From Sphingomonadales bacterium (GTDB lineage: Bacteria; Bacteroidota; Bacteroidia; NS11-12g; UBA955), in the NCBI GenBank assembly GCA_016872175.1, contig VHBA01000022.1, positions 1 through 37,873 on the forward strand: a stretch of DNA of 37,873 nucleotides. The letters are read 5' to 3'. The position numbers were made by a program, and so were the translations under genes. Below the pieces are notes generated by a model that was not told the origin of the DNA, made no database searches, and saw only the letters and a program-made list of their open reading frames with translations. Positions 17,413-25,888 of the stretch are shown here, piece after piece (the first letter of the stretch is position 1; every line of letters begins with the position of its first letter).

Positions 17413-18861
17413 TTACAGTGTTAAAGGTTTGCCCAGGTAAAAATCCAGTACCATTTTTCTAAACATATACTCATACCGAACCGAAGTGAGGTTATTTCTG
17501 GCTGTGGTTTCATTGGTTTGTGCTAATTGCAACTCAAATGCATTGGCTTGTCCGGCTTCGAAACGTTTATTTACAAAATCCATGTTTCTTTTTTGCGCCT
17601 CAATAGCCCTGATGGCTGACTGATAGCGTTCCATGGCCGATGAGAAATTATTGTATGCCGAAACCACCTCTGTGTAAAGGTTTTGAACCGCCCTTTCCGC
17701 ACTCAGCTTTGCCCTAACTTCGTCAAGGCTGGCACGCTGCGCGGTATTGCGGGCCTGCAGTTTGCCATATACAGGTACAGAAAGGTTAAATCCAAGCGAT
17801 TGGCCAAAGTTGTCTTTTACCTGCTTGCTGAAATCAATGGTTTGCAGCGTGTATTGAATGCTGGGCGCTTCCACAATATCGTTGGTTCCCTGCACACGGC
17901 CAATGGGCTCAAAGCCTGAAAAGGTGATTCCTGAAATTGATTTCGCATTGCTAGAATATACGGTGCTTAGATTGCCGCCAACCGACAAAACCGGCAGCAT
18001 GCCGCCCCTTGCAGCTTTGCGGGCATAAATGGCTGCTTTGTGCCTGAATACAGCCGCTTGCAAATCCGGCCTTCTTTTCATGGCGCTATCGAAAAGATCT
18101 TGCTGGCTTGTCGGATAAGTTTCAGGCTTGTATAGGCTTATTTCAGGACGCAGTATATCGAATGCGTTTTCGGCAGGCAGTCTCAGCAACATTTTCAGGT
18201 TGGTAAGCGCCAGTATTTCCTGATTTGTGGCATTAGTCAATGATGTCTGGTCGTTTGCTTTCTGGGCTTCCAGGTTCAGCACCTGACCTTCATTGACTAC
18301 GCCGGCAACAAACAGTTTGCGGGACCTTTGAAGTTGTAAATCGGTGTTTTTTAAGGTCTCTTCCGCACTGGCCTTGAGTTCTTTAGCCTGAATAATCTGC
18401 AGAAACAGATTGGCCACGTTCAAAGCCGTGTTTTGTTCCATGTTTCTCAAATCGCTTTCACCGGCAAGCCAGAGGTATTTGCTTTGGTGAATGCTGTTGC
18501 GGATTTGGCCACCTGCGTAGAGAAGCACGCTGCTTTGCAGTTGCAGGTTGTTGCTGCTTACGGTGGTTTGAACAAACTGGTTGGTAAAACGGTCAATACT
18601 TCTGCCTGACTGGAAAAACTGACCTGCATTTACGTTTGCATCCGGAGTGGCTGCAGCTATGCTGTTTCTCCAGTTTTGCTGAGCCTGTTGGGCTGAAACA
18701 CCGGCAAGTTGTACGTCGATATTGCTTTTGAGGGCTTGTTCAATGCACTGTTCGAGGGTCCAAGTGCCGGTTTGGGCAGAAAGTACCCCAGGCATTAAAA
18801 ATCCCAGCATCAGGGTTATGGCAGACCGCATACCGCAAAAATACTGATATCTCCGCGACAT
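17413..18861 (-). CDS. TolC-family outer-membrane efflux channel
   Basis: A 482-residue protein. A signal peptide ends near residue 29 (MLGFLMPGVLSAQ); Met11 is an equally good start. The mature part opens WTLEQCIEQALKSNIDV, the family's typical first helix, and two Ala/Gln/Asn-rich long-helix repeats follow (around 150-240 and 365-460). The second repeat contains NKRFEAGQANAFELQLAQ, a strong TolC/OEP signature. The protein forms the outer-membrane duct of tripartite exporters. It is the first gene of a two-gene unit with the adaptor (1 bp gap) and divergent from the B12 locus, ~100 bp from that locus's promoter box. Confidence 0.93.
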   Translation of the reverse strand: MSRRYQYFCGMRSAITLMLGFLMPGVLSAQTGTWTLEQCIEQALKSNIDVQLAGVSAQQAQQNWRNSIAAATPDANVNAGQFFQSGRSIDRFTNQFVQTTVSSNNLQLQSSVLLYAGGQIRNSIHQSKYLWLAGESDLRNMEQNTALNVANLFLQIIQAKELKASAEETLKNTDLQLQRSRKLFVAGVVNEGQVLNLEAQKANDQTSLTNATNQEILALTNLKMLLRLPAENAFDILRPEISLYKPETYPTSQQDLFDSAMKRRPDLQAAVFRHKAAIYARKAARGGMLPVLSVGGNLSTVYSSNAKSISGITFSGFEPIGRVQGTNDIVEAPSIQYTLQTIDFSKQVKDNFGQSLGFNLSVPVYGKLQARNTAQRASLDEVRAKLSAERAVQNLYTEVVSAYNNFSSAMERYQSAIRAIEAQKRNMDFVNKRFEAGQANAFELQLAQTNETTARNNLTSVRYEYMFRKMVLDFYLGKPLTL

Positions 18862-18960
18862 AGCTATGTTTTAGGCCATATTATCGTGGAACGGGTGCAA
18901 TCGGTGGATAAATTATGTATAAATATGAATTTTTGGGCTAAAAAATTTACACAAAAGCCG

Positions 18961-18968
18961 TAGTTTTG
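18961..18968 (+). promoter_or_regulatory. Promoter -7 box TAGTTTTG of the B12 locus
   Basis: Exact TAnnTTTG match just before the riboswitch. Transcription is expected to start around 18975, so the aptamer would be at the very 5' end of the transcript. Confidence 0.55.
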
Positions 18969-18971
18969 TAG

Positions 18972-19165
18972 TGCATCTGGTTCTCTAGTAACAAACATTT
19001 GTTGCAGGAGATGAAAAGGGAACTCCGGTGAAAAACCGGGACTGTACCCGCAGCTGTAACCCCGGCCCGCAAGGGCTTCGGCATTCTTAGCCACTGTTGA
19101 TGATACCAATGGGAAGGCGCCGAAACAAACAGGGGAAGTCAGAAGACCTGCCAGGCGCAAAACAA
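18972..19165 (+). promoter_or_regulatory. Cobalamin (vitamin B12) riboswitch
   Basis: The conserved core is easily read: GGGAACTCCGGTGAAAAACC at 19020-19039, then GGGACTGTACCCGCAGCTGT (19040-19059), a variable GC stem (GGCCCGCAAGGGCTTCGGC region), GCCACTG at 19090-19096, GGGAAGGCGC at 19111-19120, and the B12 box GAAGTCAGAAGACCTGCC at 19135-19152. It binds adenosylcobalamin or a related form and lowers expression of the downstream uptake genes when B12 is plentiful. The ~85 nt between the B12 box and the btuB-like start would hold the regulatory arm; I see no clear U-tract terminator there, so control of translation initiation is more likely. End points are approximate. Confidence 0.95.
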
Positions 19166-19250
19166 AGAGCTTGCTTTCGGGAAGAAAAGCGCACTGAATT
19201 GGGGAAACCCGGTCTATTGCATTTTTCACGTCAAAGGCGGCATTGTAAAC

Positions 19251-21077
19251 ATGACAGGCATCGTATGCTGCATATCGCTTCTGCTGTCCGCGCCCGATAC
19301 ATTTCCGGCTGCCGATACCATTTTTATTCATGAGAAACGCCAGCAACTGGCCTCCGTTGGGAAAAATGTGCTGCATTTCGAGCCGGGTAGCGGCAACCTG
19401 CTCAGTCAGGATTTGGCTTCTGCCGGACTCAGCATCCGTCAATACGGGCCTTCCGGTATTGGCACCCTCAGCCGCCGCGGAGCCGATCCTTCACAGTTGC
19501 AAATATTGTGGAACGGCATTGTACTCAACAATCCCATGCTGGGAATGACAGATCTGGGTTTGCTGCAGAATGATGCGCAATCCCGCATCGCGCTTACTGA
19601 AGGTAGCAGCGGCTCTTTTTACGGCAGCGGCAGTGTGGGAGGAACCTTGTCTATGCAGCATGTGCAGCCCGAAAAAATAGGGGAATCGCTTGCATCATCG
19701 TTTACTGCCGGCAGCTTTGGCCGAATACAGGCAAACGCAGATTGCCGGATTAAAAGTAGCAAAAGCTTCTTCATTTGGGACAATCAGTGGCTCAATGTGA
19801 AAAACAATTTTCCCTATAAAATTGAAAATACATCCAATGCCAATATGCAATATGCTGAACGTGAGCAGAACAAAAGCCGCATTTCTTCCGGTTTGCATTA
19901 TAGAAAATGGGATGTAGCCCTTCATTCCGAATGGCAAAAAGGAGAACGCGGTTTGGGAACATCCGCCGGTGGTACTAGCTCGCTGGGCTGGCAGGCCGAT
20001 GAAAATAAGCGAATAGCGCTGCTTGCCAATTACCAGTCTTCCAAAGTAAAATGGGTACAAAGGCTCGGTTTTATTCAGGATAATTTTGTTTTTCAGCCAT
20101 TGGCAAACCAATACAAAGACAGCAGCCGTTCCCAGAGCCTTCAGTACCAGCAGGAATGGCATTTTACAGTTGGTGGCTGGAATGTTATTGTGGGAGCTGA
20201 TTTGTGGCAGGTGTCAGGAAAAACGCGGGCATACACTAAACAGGCGCAACAATTATTTCCCGCGCAGTTTCTCTCGTTGTTCAAACAAAACAAAAAATAC
20301 CGCATAGCGGCCAGCAGCCGTTGGGAGTGGCACGAGCAGATTTTAGTAAATGCTGTTTCGGGGGAATATGCGCTGGGTAAGGTTATTAACTTTAAAAGCT
20401 TTGTCAGCAATAGTTTTAGGCGGCCAACGCTGAACGATCAATACTGGAGCTTGGGCGGGAATGCAAACATAAAGCCGGAAAGAGGCGGCAACGCAGAAGC
20501 CGGACTTGCGGCCAAATGGATGCAAGGCAATGTGAAGGCAGATATTGCTGCAACTTTGTGGGCGCGTTACCTCAACAATCCCATCGTATGGCTGCCGGAA
20601 AATAATATCTGGACGGCTTCCAATATGCAGCGTGGTGATTATTACGGAACCCAGTTTTCTGCTGTTCTTTCCGGCTTGATTGGCCAAACCCAATGGCAAT
20701 GTCATACTACTGCTGAATGGTGCCGGGCAGAAATGTTGAAAAACGATGTGCAATTCAGGGCACTGTTTGTACCTGCTTTTTCGGGTGCATGTTTCTTGAA
20801 GTTGCAGCGAAACAAGTGGTTTATGAATACCGGCTGCAACTGGCAGACTATGCGCTATACAAGCACAGATAATTTGTCGTCATTGCCCGGCTACACGCTG
20901 TTTTCAGTCCAAACAGGAAAGGAGCTGCGTTTCAAACAACACAATCTTTCATTGTCAGCAGGTGCGGACAATATTTTTAACCGAAGCTATGAAGTAATGC
21001 CTGGAAGGCCTATGCCCCTGAGCAGTTTCTGGCTGAAAGCAATGATTCAAATAAACAATTACAAAAATAAACCATGA
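19251..21077 (+). CDS. btuB: TonB-dependent vitamin B12 receptor, BtuB-like
   Basis: A 608-residue outer-membrane receptor. A short signal-like start (IVCCISLLLSAPDTFPAADT) is followed by the plug domain (residues ~35-145: GTLSRRGADPSQLQILWNGI, SGSFYGSGSVGGTLSM). A ~22-strand barrel follows, ending in the family-typical SLSAGADNIFNRSYEVMPG and a final strand WLKAMIQI. The cobalamin riboswitch directly upstream identifies the substrate as B12 or a related cobamide. It overlaps the next gene by 4 bp (ATGA). The inner-membrane BtuCDF transporter and TonB are not in the window. The short N-terminus leaves little room for a signal peptide, and I could not find a better upstream start. Confidence 0.9.
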   Translation: MTGIVCCISLLLSAPDTFPAADTIFIHEKRQQLASVGKNVLHFEPGSGNLLSQDLASAGLSIRQYGPSGIGTLSRRGADPSQLQILWNGIVLNNPMLGMTDLGLLQNDAQSRIALTEGSSGSFYGSGSVGGTLSMQHVQPEKIGESLASSFTAGSFGRIQANADCRIKSSKSFFIWDNQWLNVKNNFPYKIENTSNANMQYAEREQNKSRISSGLHYRKWDVALHSEWQKGERGLGTSAGGTSSLGWQADENKRIALLANYQSSKVKWVQRLGFIQDNFVFQPLANQYKDSSRSQSLQYQQEWHFTVGGWNVIVGADLWQVSGKTRAYTKQAQQLFPAQFLSLFKQNKKYRIAASSRWEWHEQILVNAVSGEYALGKVINFKSFVSNSFRRPTLNDQYWSLGGNANIKPERGGNAEAGLAAKWMQGNVKADIAATLWARYLNNPIVWLPENNIWTASNMQRGDYYGTQFSAVLSGLIGQTQWQCHTTAEWCRAEMLKNDVQFRALFVPAFSGACFLKLQRNKWFMNTGCNWQTMRYTSTDNLSSLPGYTLFSVQTGKELRFKQHNLSLSAGADNIFNRSYEVMPGRPMPLSSFWLKAMIQINNYKNKP

Positions 21078-22057
21078 AACATTTACAAAAATTAGCATTC
21101 ATTATGCTAATAATCTCGACTTCAGCGCTACATGCGCAAATTTCCGAAGGCTTTGAAAAAATAACCCTCGACTCAGGCAAAATACTTAATGGGAGTGAAG
21201 GAACAGTGATGCATTCTTTTGCCACAGGCGAATTGAATTTTCCTGTAAGCTGGGATACAACTTATAAATACTGGGCAAGCGGCTGGGCTTTATCCAAAAT
21301 CATCTACAATAAAGTAGAACCTTCCAATTATGCCGAACATTTATATGCTTCTGCTGCGGGTTATGGTGTTGAAAATGGCAAAGGCAAAACCTTTATGGTG
21401 GGGCAGAGCGGTAGTTTTTTCAATATTAAAAGAAAAATTACCAGTGATTACCCGATAAGAGGTTTCTATGTGAGCAATTCTACTTACGCCTACAACAGTA
21501 TGATGTTTGGTGACTTTGTAGCCAAAAAATTTGGCGGTAAATCAGGTAAGGATGCCGATTCATTCGTGCTTATCATCCGTTGCTACAAGAAAAATAAGCC
21601 TGTTGACAGCCAGCGTGTGGTTTTAGCAGATTTTCGTTTTGCAGATTCTACCAAAGACTACATCCTCAACCAATGGGAGTTTGTAGCAATAAAAGACGCT
21701 TACACAGATAGCGTTTCATTTGATTTGATAAGTTCAGATAACGGGCAGTTTGGTATGAATACACCTGCTTTTTTTACACTGGATGGTGTTGAGTTTTACG
21801 GATTGAGTTCTGTGAAAAAATCACAGCCACAGTGCAATATTTATCCCATTCCTGCTAATAATATTTTGAATATCAATGCAGAATTTTCGATGGTTTCCTT
21901 GAAAATTATGGATTATTCGGGGCGTTTGAAATCGGTGGGTGTTGTGAATGATAAAAACGGCAGTGTTGAAGTAAGCCAATTGCCACAAGGCTATTACATC
22001 GTGCAGGTTCAAACCACAGGAGGTCTCCTTTCACGCACCATTCAGATAGTTAGATAA
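21074..22057 (+). CDS. DUF4465-type secreted protein with T9SS sorting domain, B12 locus
   Basis: A 327-residue protein with a signal peptide (residues 1-22, ending SALHAQ). The N-terminal segment ISEGFEKITLDSGKILNGSEG and the later NSTYAYNSMMFGDFVAKKFGG, DSFVLIIRCYKK and FDLISSDNGQFGMNTPAFFTLDGVEF match my memory of DUF4465, a jelly-roll-like family seen beside cobalamin receptors in Bacteroidota. The last ~75 residues (CNIYPIPANNILNINAEF to TIQIVR) are a T9SS C-terminal domain. It is translationally coupled to btuB (4 bp overlap) and to the BtuG-like gene (1 bp overlap). A surface role in cobamide capture is likely but is inferred from position. Confidence 0.8.
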   Translation: MKHLQKLAFIMLIISTSALHAQISEGFEKITLDSGKILNGSEGTVMHSFATGELNFPVSWDTTYKYWASGWALSKIIYNKVEPSNYAEHLYASAAGYGVENGKGKTFMVGQSGSFFNIKRKITSDYPIRGFYVSNSTYAYNSMMFGDFVAKKFGGKSGKDADSFVLIIRCYKKNKPVDSQRVVLADFRFADSTKDYILNQWEFVAIKDAYTDSVSFDLISSDNGQFGMNTPAFFTLDGVEFYGLSSVKKSQPQCNIYPIPANNILNINAEFSMVSLKIMDYSGRLKSVGVVNDKNGSVEVSQLPQGYYIVQVQTTGGLLSRTIQIVR

Positions 22058-23061
22058 TGCGTTTATTATCGGCAGTTTTGTTGGTTACAGTTTCTCTTTT
22101 CGCTTGTCGAAAAGAGAAACCTCTGCCTGCAGCCGTTGATGCCGGTTCCAATACCGTGCTGGTTTTAAATGAAGGCAATTACATGTGGGCCAATGCCTCG
22201 CTGGATTTGTTTAACATAGATTCCGGTACGCTGCGTTCTGATGTTTTTAAAACCATAAACCAAAAGCCGCTGGGAGATGTGCTGCAAAGTGGCAGTATCA
22301 TTAATGGAGATGTATGGTTAGTTGTAAATAATTCAGGCAAAATTTTGGTGCTGGACAGCCAAACGCTGAAAGAAAAATATAGCATTACAGGTCTGGGTTC
22401 CCCAAGGTATGCGGTCAAAGCCGGAAGCCATATTTGGGTTTCAGATTTGTATTCAAGGAAAATACAGGTTCGGGATGCGACAGGTAAGCAGCTTTTCAAA
22501 CAAATACATACTGGTGCCTGGACCGAACAAATGGTCTTCAGCGGCAGCCACGTGTGGGTGGCCTGCTATGATGGCTGGCTAAGGAAATATCATGCTGCTG
22601 ATTTCAATATAATTGACAGCTGCTATGTGGGAAAAGGCCTTCGCTGGATTGTCTCGGATAAAAAGAATAATATTTGGGCGCTGGCATCCGATAATGACAG
22701 TGCTTACAGCCGACTTCAGCAATGGACACCAGATGGCAAAAGGCTGAAGAGCTTTACCATGCCGTTATCCGGTTATGCTTCATCACTTTGCATGAATCCG
22801 GGAAAAGACAGTCTTTATTACCTGGCAAACGGTGTATACAGCTTATCAATTGAAGATGTGCAACTGCCTGTAAAGCCTGTATTTACTATAACCGGAGCCA
22901 ATTTATATAATATTGCCTGTCATCCACGTAAAAATGTACTTTTCATCTCCGATGCTGCCGATTATGTGTCAAGGGGAAAGATTTATATCGTTGGATCCGC
23001 AGGAAATGAAATTGGATCACTCACAGCAGGTATCATTCCTTCAGGTTTTGTGTTTTATTGA
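22057..23061 (+). CDS. Surface lipoprotein beta-propeller, BtuG-like (cobamide capture)
   Basis: A 334-residue lipoprotein: the lipobox LFAC places the lipidated Cys at residue 17. The mature protein is a beta-propeller with repeated blades (VLVLNEGNYMWANASLDLFN, DVWLVVNNSGKILVLDS, HIWVSDLYSRKIQVRD, HVWVACYDGWLRKYHA, NIWALASDND). The opening VLNEGNYMWANASL is characteristic of the DUF5074/BtuG-like group. In Bacteroides, BtuG binds B12 very tightly at the cell surface and sits on BtuB. Its place in a riboswitch-controlled operon with BtuB supports the same role here. I rely on pattern and context; no direct search was made. Confidence 0.75.
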   Translation: MRLLSAVLLVTVSLFACRKEKPLPAAVDAGSNTVLVLNEGNYMWANASLDLFNIDSGTLRSDVFKTINQKPLGDVLQSGSIINGDVWLVVNNSGKILVLDSQTLKEKYSITGLGSPRYAVKAGSHIWVSDLYSRKIQVRDATGKQLFKQIHTGAWTEQMVFSGSHVWVACYDGWLRKYHAADFNIIDSCYVGKGLRWIVSDKKNNIWALASDNDSAYSRLQQWTPDGKRLKSFTMPLSGYASSLCMNPGKDSLYYLANGVYSLSIEDVQLPVKPVFTITGANLYNIACHPRKNVLFISDAADYVSRGKIYIVGSAGNEIGSLTAGIIPSGFVFY

Positions 23062-23089
23062 ACAAACCGCATAGTCGGCCCGAAATATG

Positions 23090-23097
23090 TAACTTTG
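23090..23097 (+). promoter_or_regulatory. Promoter -7 box TAACTTTG
   Basis: Exact TAnnTTTG match 34 nt before the ATG at 23132. The predicted leader contains a small hairpin, ATATCC (23103-23108) pairing with GGATAT (23114-23119), whose role is unclear. Confidence 0.5.
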
Positions 23098-23131
23098 AAG
23101 CGATATCCAAACCGGATATTTAACAGAGAAC

Positions 23132-24670
23132 ATGGCAGTGAAAAGAACCCTGGTAAAACGCATTGACCTACTGGTGCTCAGATCCTATATCGGGCCCTTT
23201 TTGGCAACGTTTGTCCTGAGCATGTTTCTGTTTTTAATGCAGTTCTTGTGGAAATACATTGATGAGCTGGTGGGAAAGGGAATTGAGCCACTGATTCTCA
23301 TGAAACTCATTTTCTATTCACTGGCCGATTTGGTTCCCATGGCTTTGCCGCTTACCGTAATGGTAGCCGGTTTGATGACATTTGGCAACCTTAGTGAAAG
23401 TTTTGAACTGGTCGCCCTCAAAGCCAATGGAATTTCATTGTTCAGAATCCTGCGCCCCGCGTTTCTGCTGATGCTGGGCCTTGCAATGGTCAATTTCTTT
23501 TTTATGAATATCGTAATCCCCAAGGCTAATCTCGAAGCAAAGGCTTTACTCTGGGATTTGAGGCAGAAAAAACCGGCATTTAATATTCAGGAAGGTGTGT
23601 TCTATCAGCAAATTGAGGGTTTTTCCATTCGCATCGGTAAAAAACTCGCCGACAATGAGAGCGTAGAGAATGTGCTCATTTATGAATACAAAGGCGATGA
23701 AAGCAAGCGGCTTAACGTTATTAGAGCTGAAAAGGGAAGTATGGTGCTTTCACCGGATAAAAGAACATTGTTCTTTACCTTGTTCAACGGTGTGCGCTAT
23801 GATGAAATGACCAAGAATCCTGATTATTCGCGCACAGCGCCCTTCAACCAGATGCGGTTCGAGAAACAAAAGATGATTATTGATCTCAGCAGCCTTGATT
23901 TAAAATTTACGGAGCGCGACGCCTACAAAGGCGATTACAGGCTCATGAATATAAGAGAGCTGGGTTGTGAGCTTGATACAGCAGAACAGAAGATTCAAAA
24001 GCAAAAAAATGAGAATGCAGGTTTTCTGGCCAGATACATTCATCTTCCGGGGATATTTGGAAATAAATCAAGACCGGAATTAAATAAAAGCAGACCTTCT
24101 AAAGTTCGCCTTATCATGCCGCGGAATCAAGAAAAACCTGCAGGCAAGCAGGGTGATATAATTGCCGCTTCCATTAATAATGCCAGGGGATTCAAAGGCA
24201 CACTAGACGGCCTTATTACAGGCTTAAAATATGAGGAAGAACAGCTTGCTCCTTACAAAGTGGAGTGGCATAAAAAGTTTACATTATCCGTATTGCTAAT
24301 TATGCTATTTCTCATTTCAGCACCACTGGGAGCCATTATTCGCAAGGGAGGAATAGGTATGCCGCTGGTAATTAGTGTTTTGTTGTTTGTACTTTTCTAT
24401 GCCATAAACCTGGTTGGTGAGAAAATAGGGAAGGAGGGCTTATTGCCAATATGGGGCGGTATGTGGATGAGCAGTCTCATATTGTTTCCGATAGGTATTT
24501 ATATAACCATTAAAGCCGCTTCTGACAGTGCCATACTGAGCCTTGAAGCATATCAGAAATTCTTTAATCGACTATTTTGGGTAATACCTAAGAACGAAAA
24601 CGGCGAATTGGATAATACGGCTAAAAAACAATTGAGACTGCTGGTATTCCTCAAAAGAAACAAGTCATGA
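23132..24670 (+). CDS. LptF/LptG-family (YjgP/YjgQ) permease
   Basis: A 512-residue inner-membrane protein. Three N-terminal membrane helices (residues ~15-40, 60-90, 100-130) and three or more C-terminal helices (~385-475) bracket a periplasmic jellyroll-like domain, with VENVLIYEYKGDESKRLNVIRAEKG typical of the family. It forms part of the ABC system that pulls lipopolysaccharide from the inner membrane into the Lpt bridge. Bacteroidota often carry one long LptF/G-like protein. The segment from 290 to 345 is charged and low in structure, making the protein longer than the ~360 residues of E. coli LptF/G. It overlaps the glycosyltransferase gene by 4 bp. Confidence 0.9.
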   Translation: MAVKRTLVKRIDLLVLRSYIGPFLATFVLSMFLFLMQFLWKYIDELVGKGIEPLILMKLIFYSLADLVPMALPLTVMVAGLMTFGNLSESFELVALKANGISLFRILRPAFLLMLGLAMVNFFFMNIVIPKANLEAKALLWDLRQKKPAFNIQEGVFYQQIEGFSIRIGKKLADNESVENVLIYEYKGDESKRLNVIRAEKGSMVLSPDKRTLFFTLFNGVRYDEMTKNPDYSRTAPFNQMRFEKQKMIIDLSSLDLKFTERDAYKGDYRLMNIRELGCELDTAEQKIQKQKNENAGFLARYIHLPGIFGNKSRPELNKSRPSKVRLIMPRNQEKPAGKQGDIIAASINNARGFKGTLDGLITGLKYEEEQLAPYKVEWHKKFTLSVLLIMLFLISAPLGAIIRKGGIGMPLVISVLLFVLFYAINLVGEKIGKEGLLPIWGGMWMSSLILFPIGIYITIKAASDSAILSLEAYQKFFNRLFWVIPKNENGELDNTAKKQLRLLVFLKRNKS

Positions 24671-25860
24671 AAATTCTTGTGGTGGGCAGTAGAATTCCCT
24701 GGCCATTATGCGATGGAGGTGCCATTGCAACCTATCAGCTATTGAAAGAACTGTCAGCGCTGGGCGCTGAGGTGGTTTATTTTAGTTTTAATACAACAAA
24801 GCATTTTGTTGATCAAAAAACGATTGAAAAACAATTTTCATTTTGCCGGGTAATTACTGCACCCCTTAATGCCAACCCAACAGTAATGGGTGCTCTAAAA
24901 GCACTTTTTACAGGCAGAAATTATAATATTTCCCGGTTTGATGATGATGATGCCAAGAAGCAGCTTTCAGTTTTGCTCAATAACGAAAAGTTCGACCTGG
25001 TTCAGCTGGAAGGTTTGTATGCCAGCCCGTTCCTGAACACCATTAGACAAGCAGGTTTGACGGTATCGCTTAGGCAACACAATGCCGAATTTCAAATTTG
25101 GAATCGCCTGGCAGATACAACACTAAATCCCCTGAAAAAACTATATTTCAGGTTGCTATCCACTCAGCTTAAACAATACGAAACAGCGGTGTTGAATAAC
25201 GTGGATGCTATTATCCCCATCACCAACACGGATATGGATCTGTTTGCGAAGCTTGCACCCGGTAAGCCTATGTTTCTTCTGCCTGTTGGACAAATCAATC
25301 AGCCTGCAACCCAAAAAGAACTTAAAGCCAATACTTTTTTTCACCTGGGAAGCATGGAGTGGATGCCCAATGTGGAGGCAGTGAAGTGGCTCGTAAAAGA
25401 AGTTTGGCCTCGGGTGATGAAAAAACAGCCGAAAGCATCGCTGCACCTGGCCGGAAAAGGTATGCAGAAAAACGATGAGCGCTTTTTGGGAGGAGGAATC
25501 GTAGTGCATGGCGAAATTGAAAATGCACAGGACTTTATGCAACTCCACGGAGTAATGCTGGTGCCCGTATTTGCCGCAGGAGGTATTCGGGTGAAAATGC
25601 TGGAGGCTTTCGCTGGGGGAATACCGGTTATCAGCACAACTCTTGGCGTTCAGGGAATTCCGGCTTTACATGAGCGTCAATTGCTTATTGCCGATACCCC
25701 TGAAGCATTCGCTGCAGCCATGCTGCGTTTGCAGTCTGAACCTGTTTTGGGTAAAGAACTGTTGCTAAATGCCCAAAATCTTATTGCAGAGCACTTCGAA
25801 GCCCGTGCACTGATAAAGGGTTTGATGTCATTTTATGAGGACTTCAAATGCATAAAATAA
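24667..25860 (+). CDS. Glycosyltransferase, GT4-like (GT-B fold)
   Basis: A 397-residue protein without membrane segments. The N-terminal half opens KILVVGSRIPWPLCDGGAIATYQLL, the Gly-rich acceptor-side loop of GT-B enzymes. The C-terminal half carries FFHLGSMEWMPNVEAVKWL, HGEIENAQDFMQLHGVMLVP and GIRVKMLEAFAGGIPVIST, the nucleotide-sugar side, with the EAFAGGIPV segment equivalent to the family's E-x7-E region. It most likely adds a sugar to a lipid- or surface-linked glycan; donor and acceptor are unknown. Translation is coupled to the LptF/G-like gene (ATGA), which suggests an envelope role. Confidence 0.85.
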   Translation: MKILVVGSRIPWPLCDGGAIATYQLLKELSALGAEVVYFSFNTTKHFVDQKTIEKQFSFCRVITAPLNANPTVMGALKALFTGRNYNISRFDDDDAKKQLSVLLNNEKFDLVQLEGLYASPFLNTIRQAGLTVSLRQHNAEFQIWNRLADTTLNPLKKLYFRLLSTQLKQYETAVLNNVDAIIPITNTDMDLFAKLAPGKPMFLLPVGQINQPATQKELKANTFFHLGSMEWMPNVEAVKWLVKEVWPRVMKKQPKASLHLAGKGMQKNDERFLGGGIVVHGEIENAQDFMQLHGVMLVPVFAAGGIRVKMLEAFAGGIPVISTTLGVQGIPALHERQLLIADTPEAFAAAMLRLQSEPVLGKELLLNAQNLIAEHFEARALIKGLMSFYEDFKCIK

Positions 25861-25888
25861 AGTTACACAATTTTAACGAAATTTGCAA

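Noticed and set aside
18864-19442. 192-codon minus-strand frame between the tolC-like and btuB-like genes
   Set aside because: It covers the cobalamin riboswitch and the btuB-like start on the opposite strand; the structured RNA explains the sequence conservation better.
24944-24957. (GAT)4 tandem triplet considered as a repeat locus
   Set aside because: It encodes a short Asp run inside the glycosyltransferase, keeps the frame whatever its length, and is too short to be meaningful.
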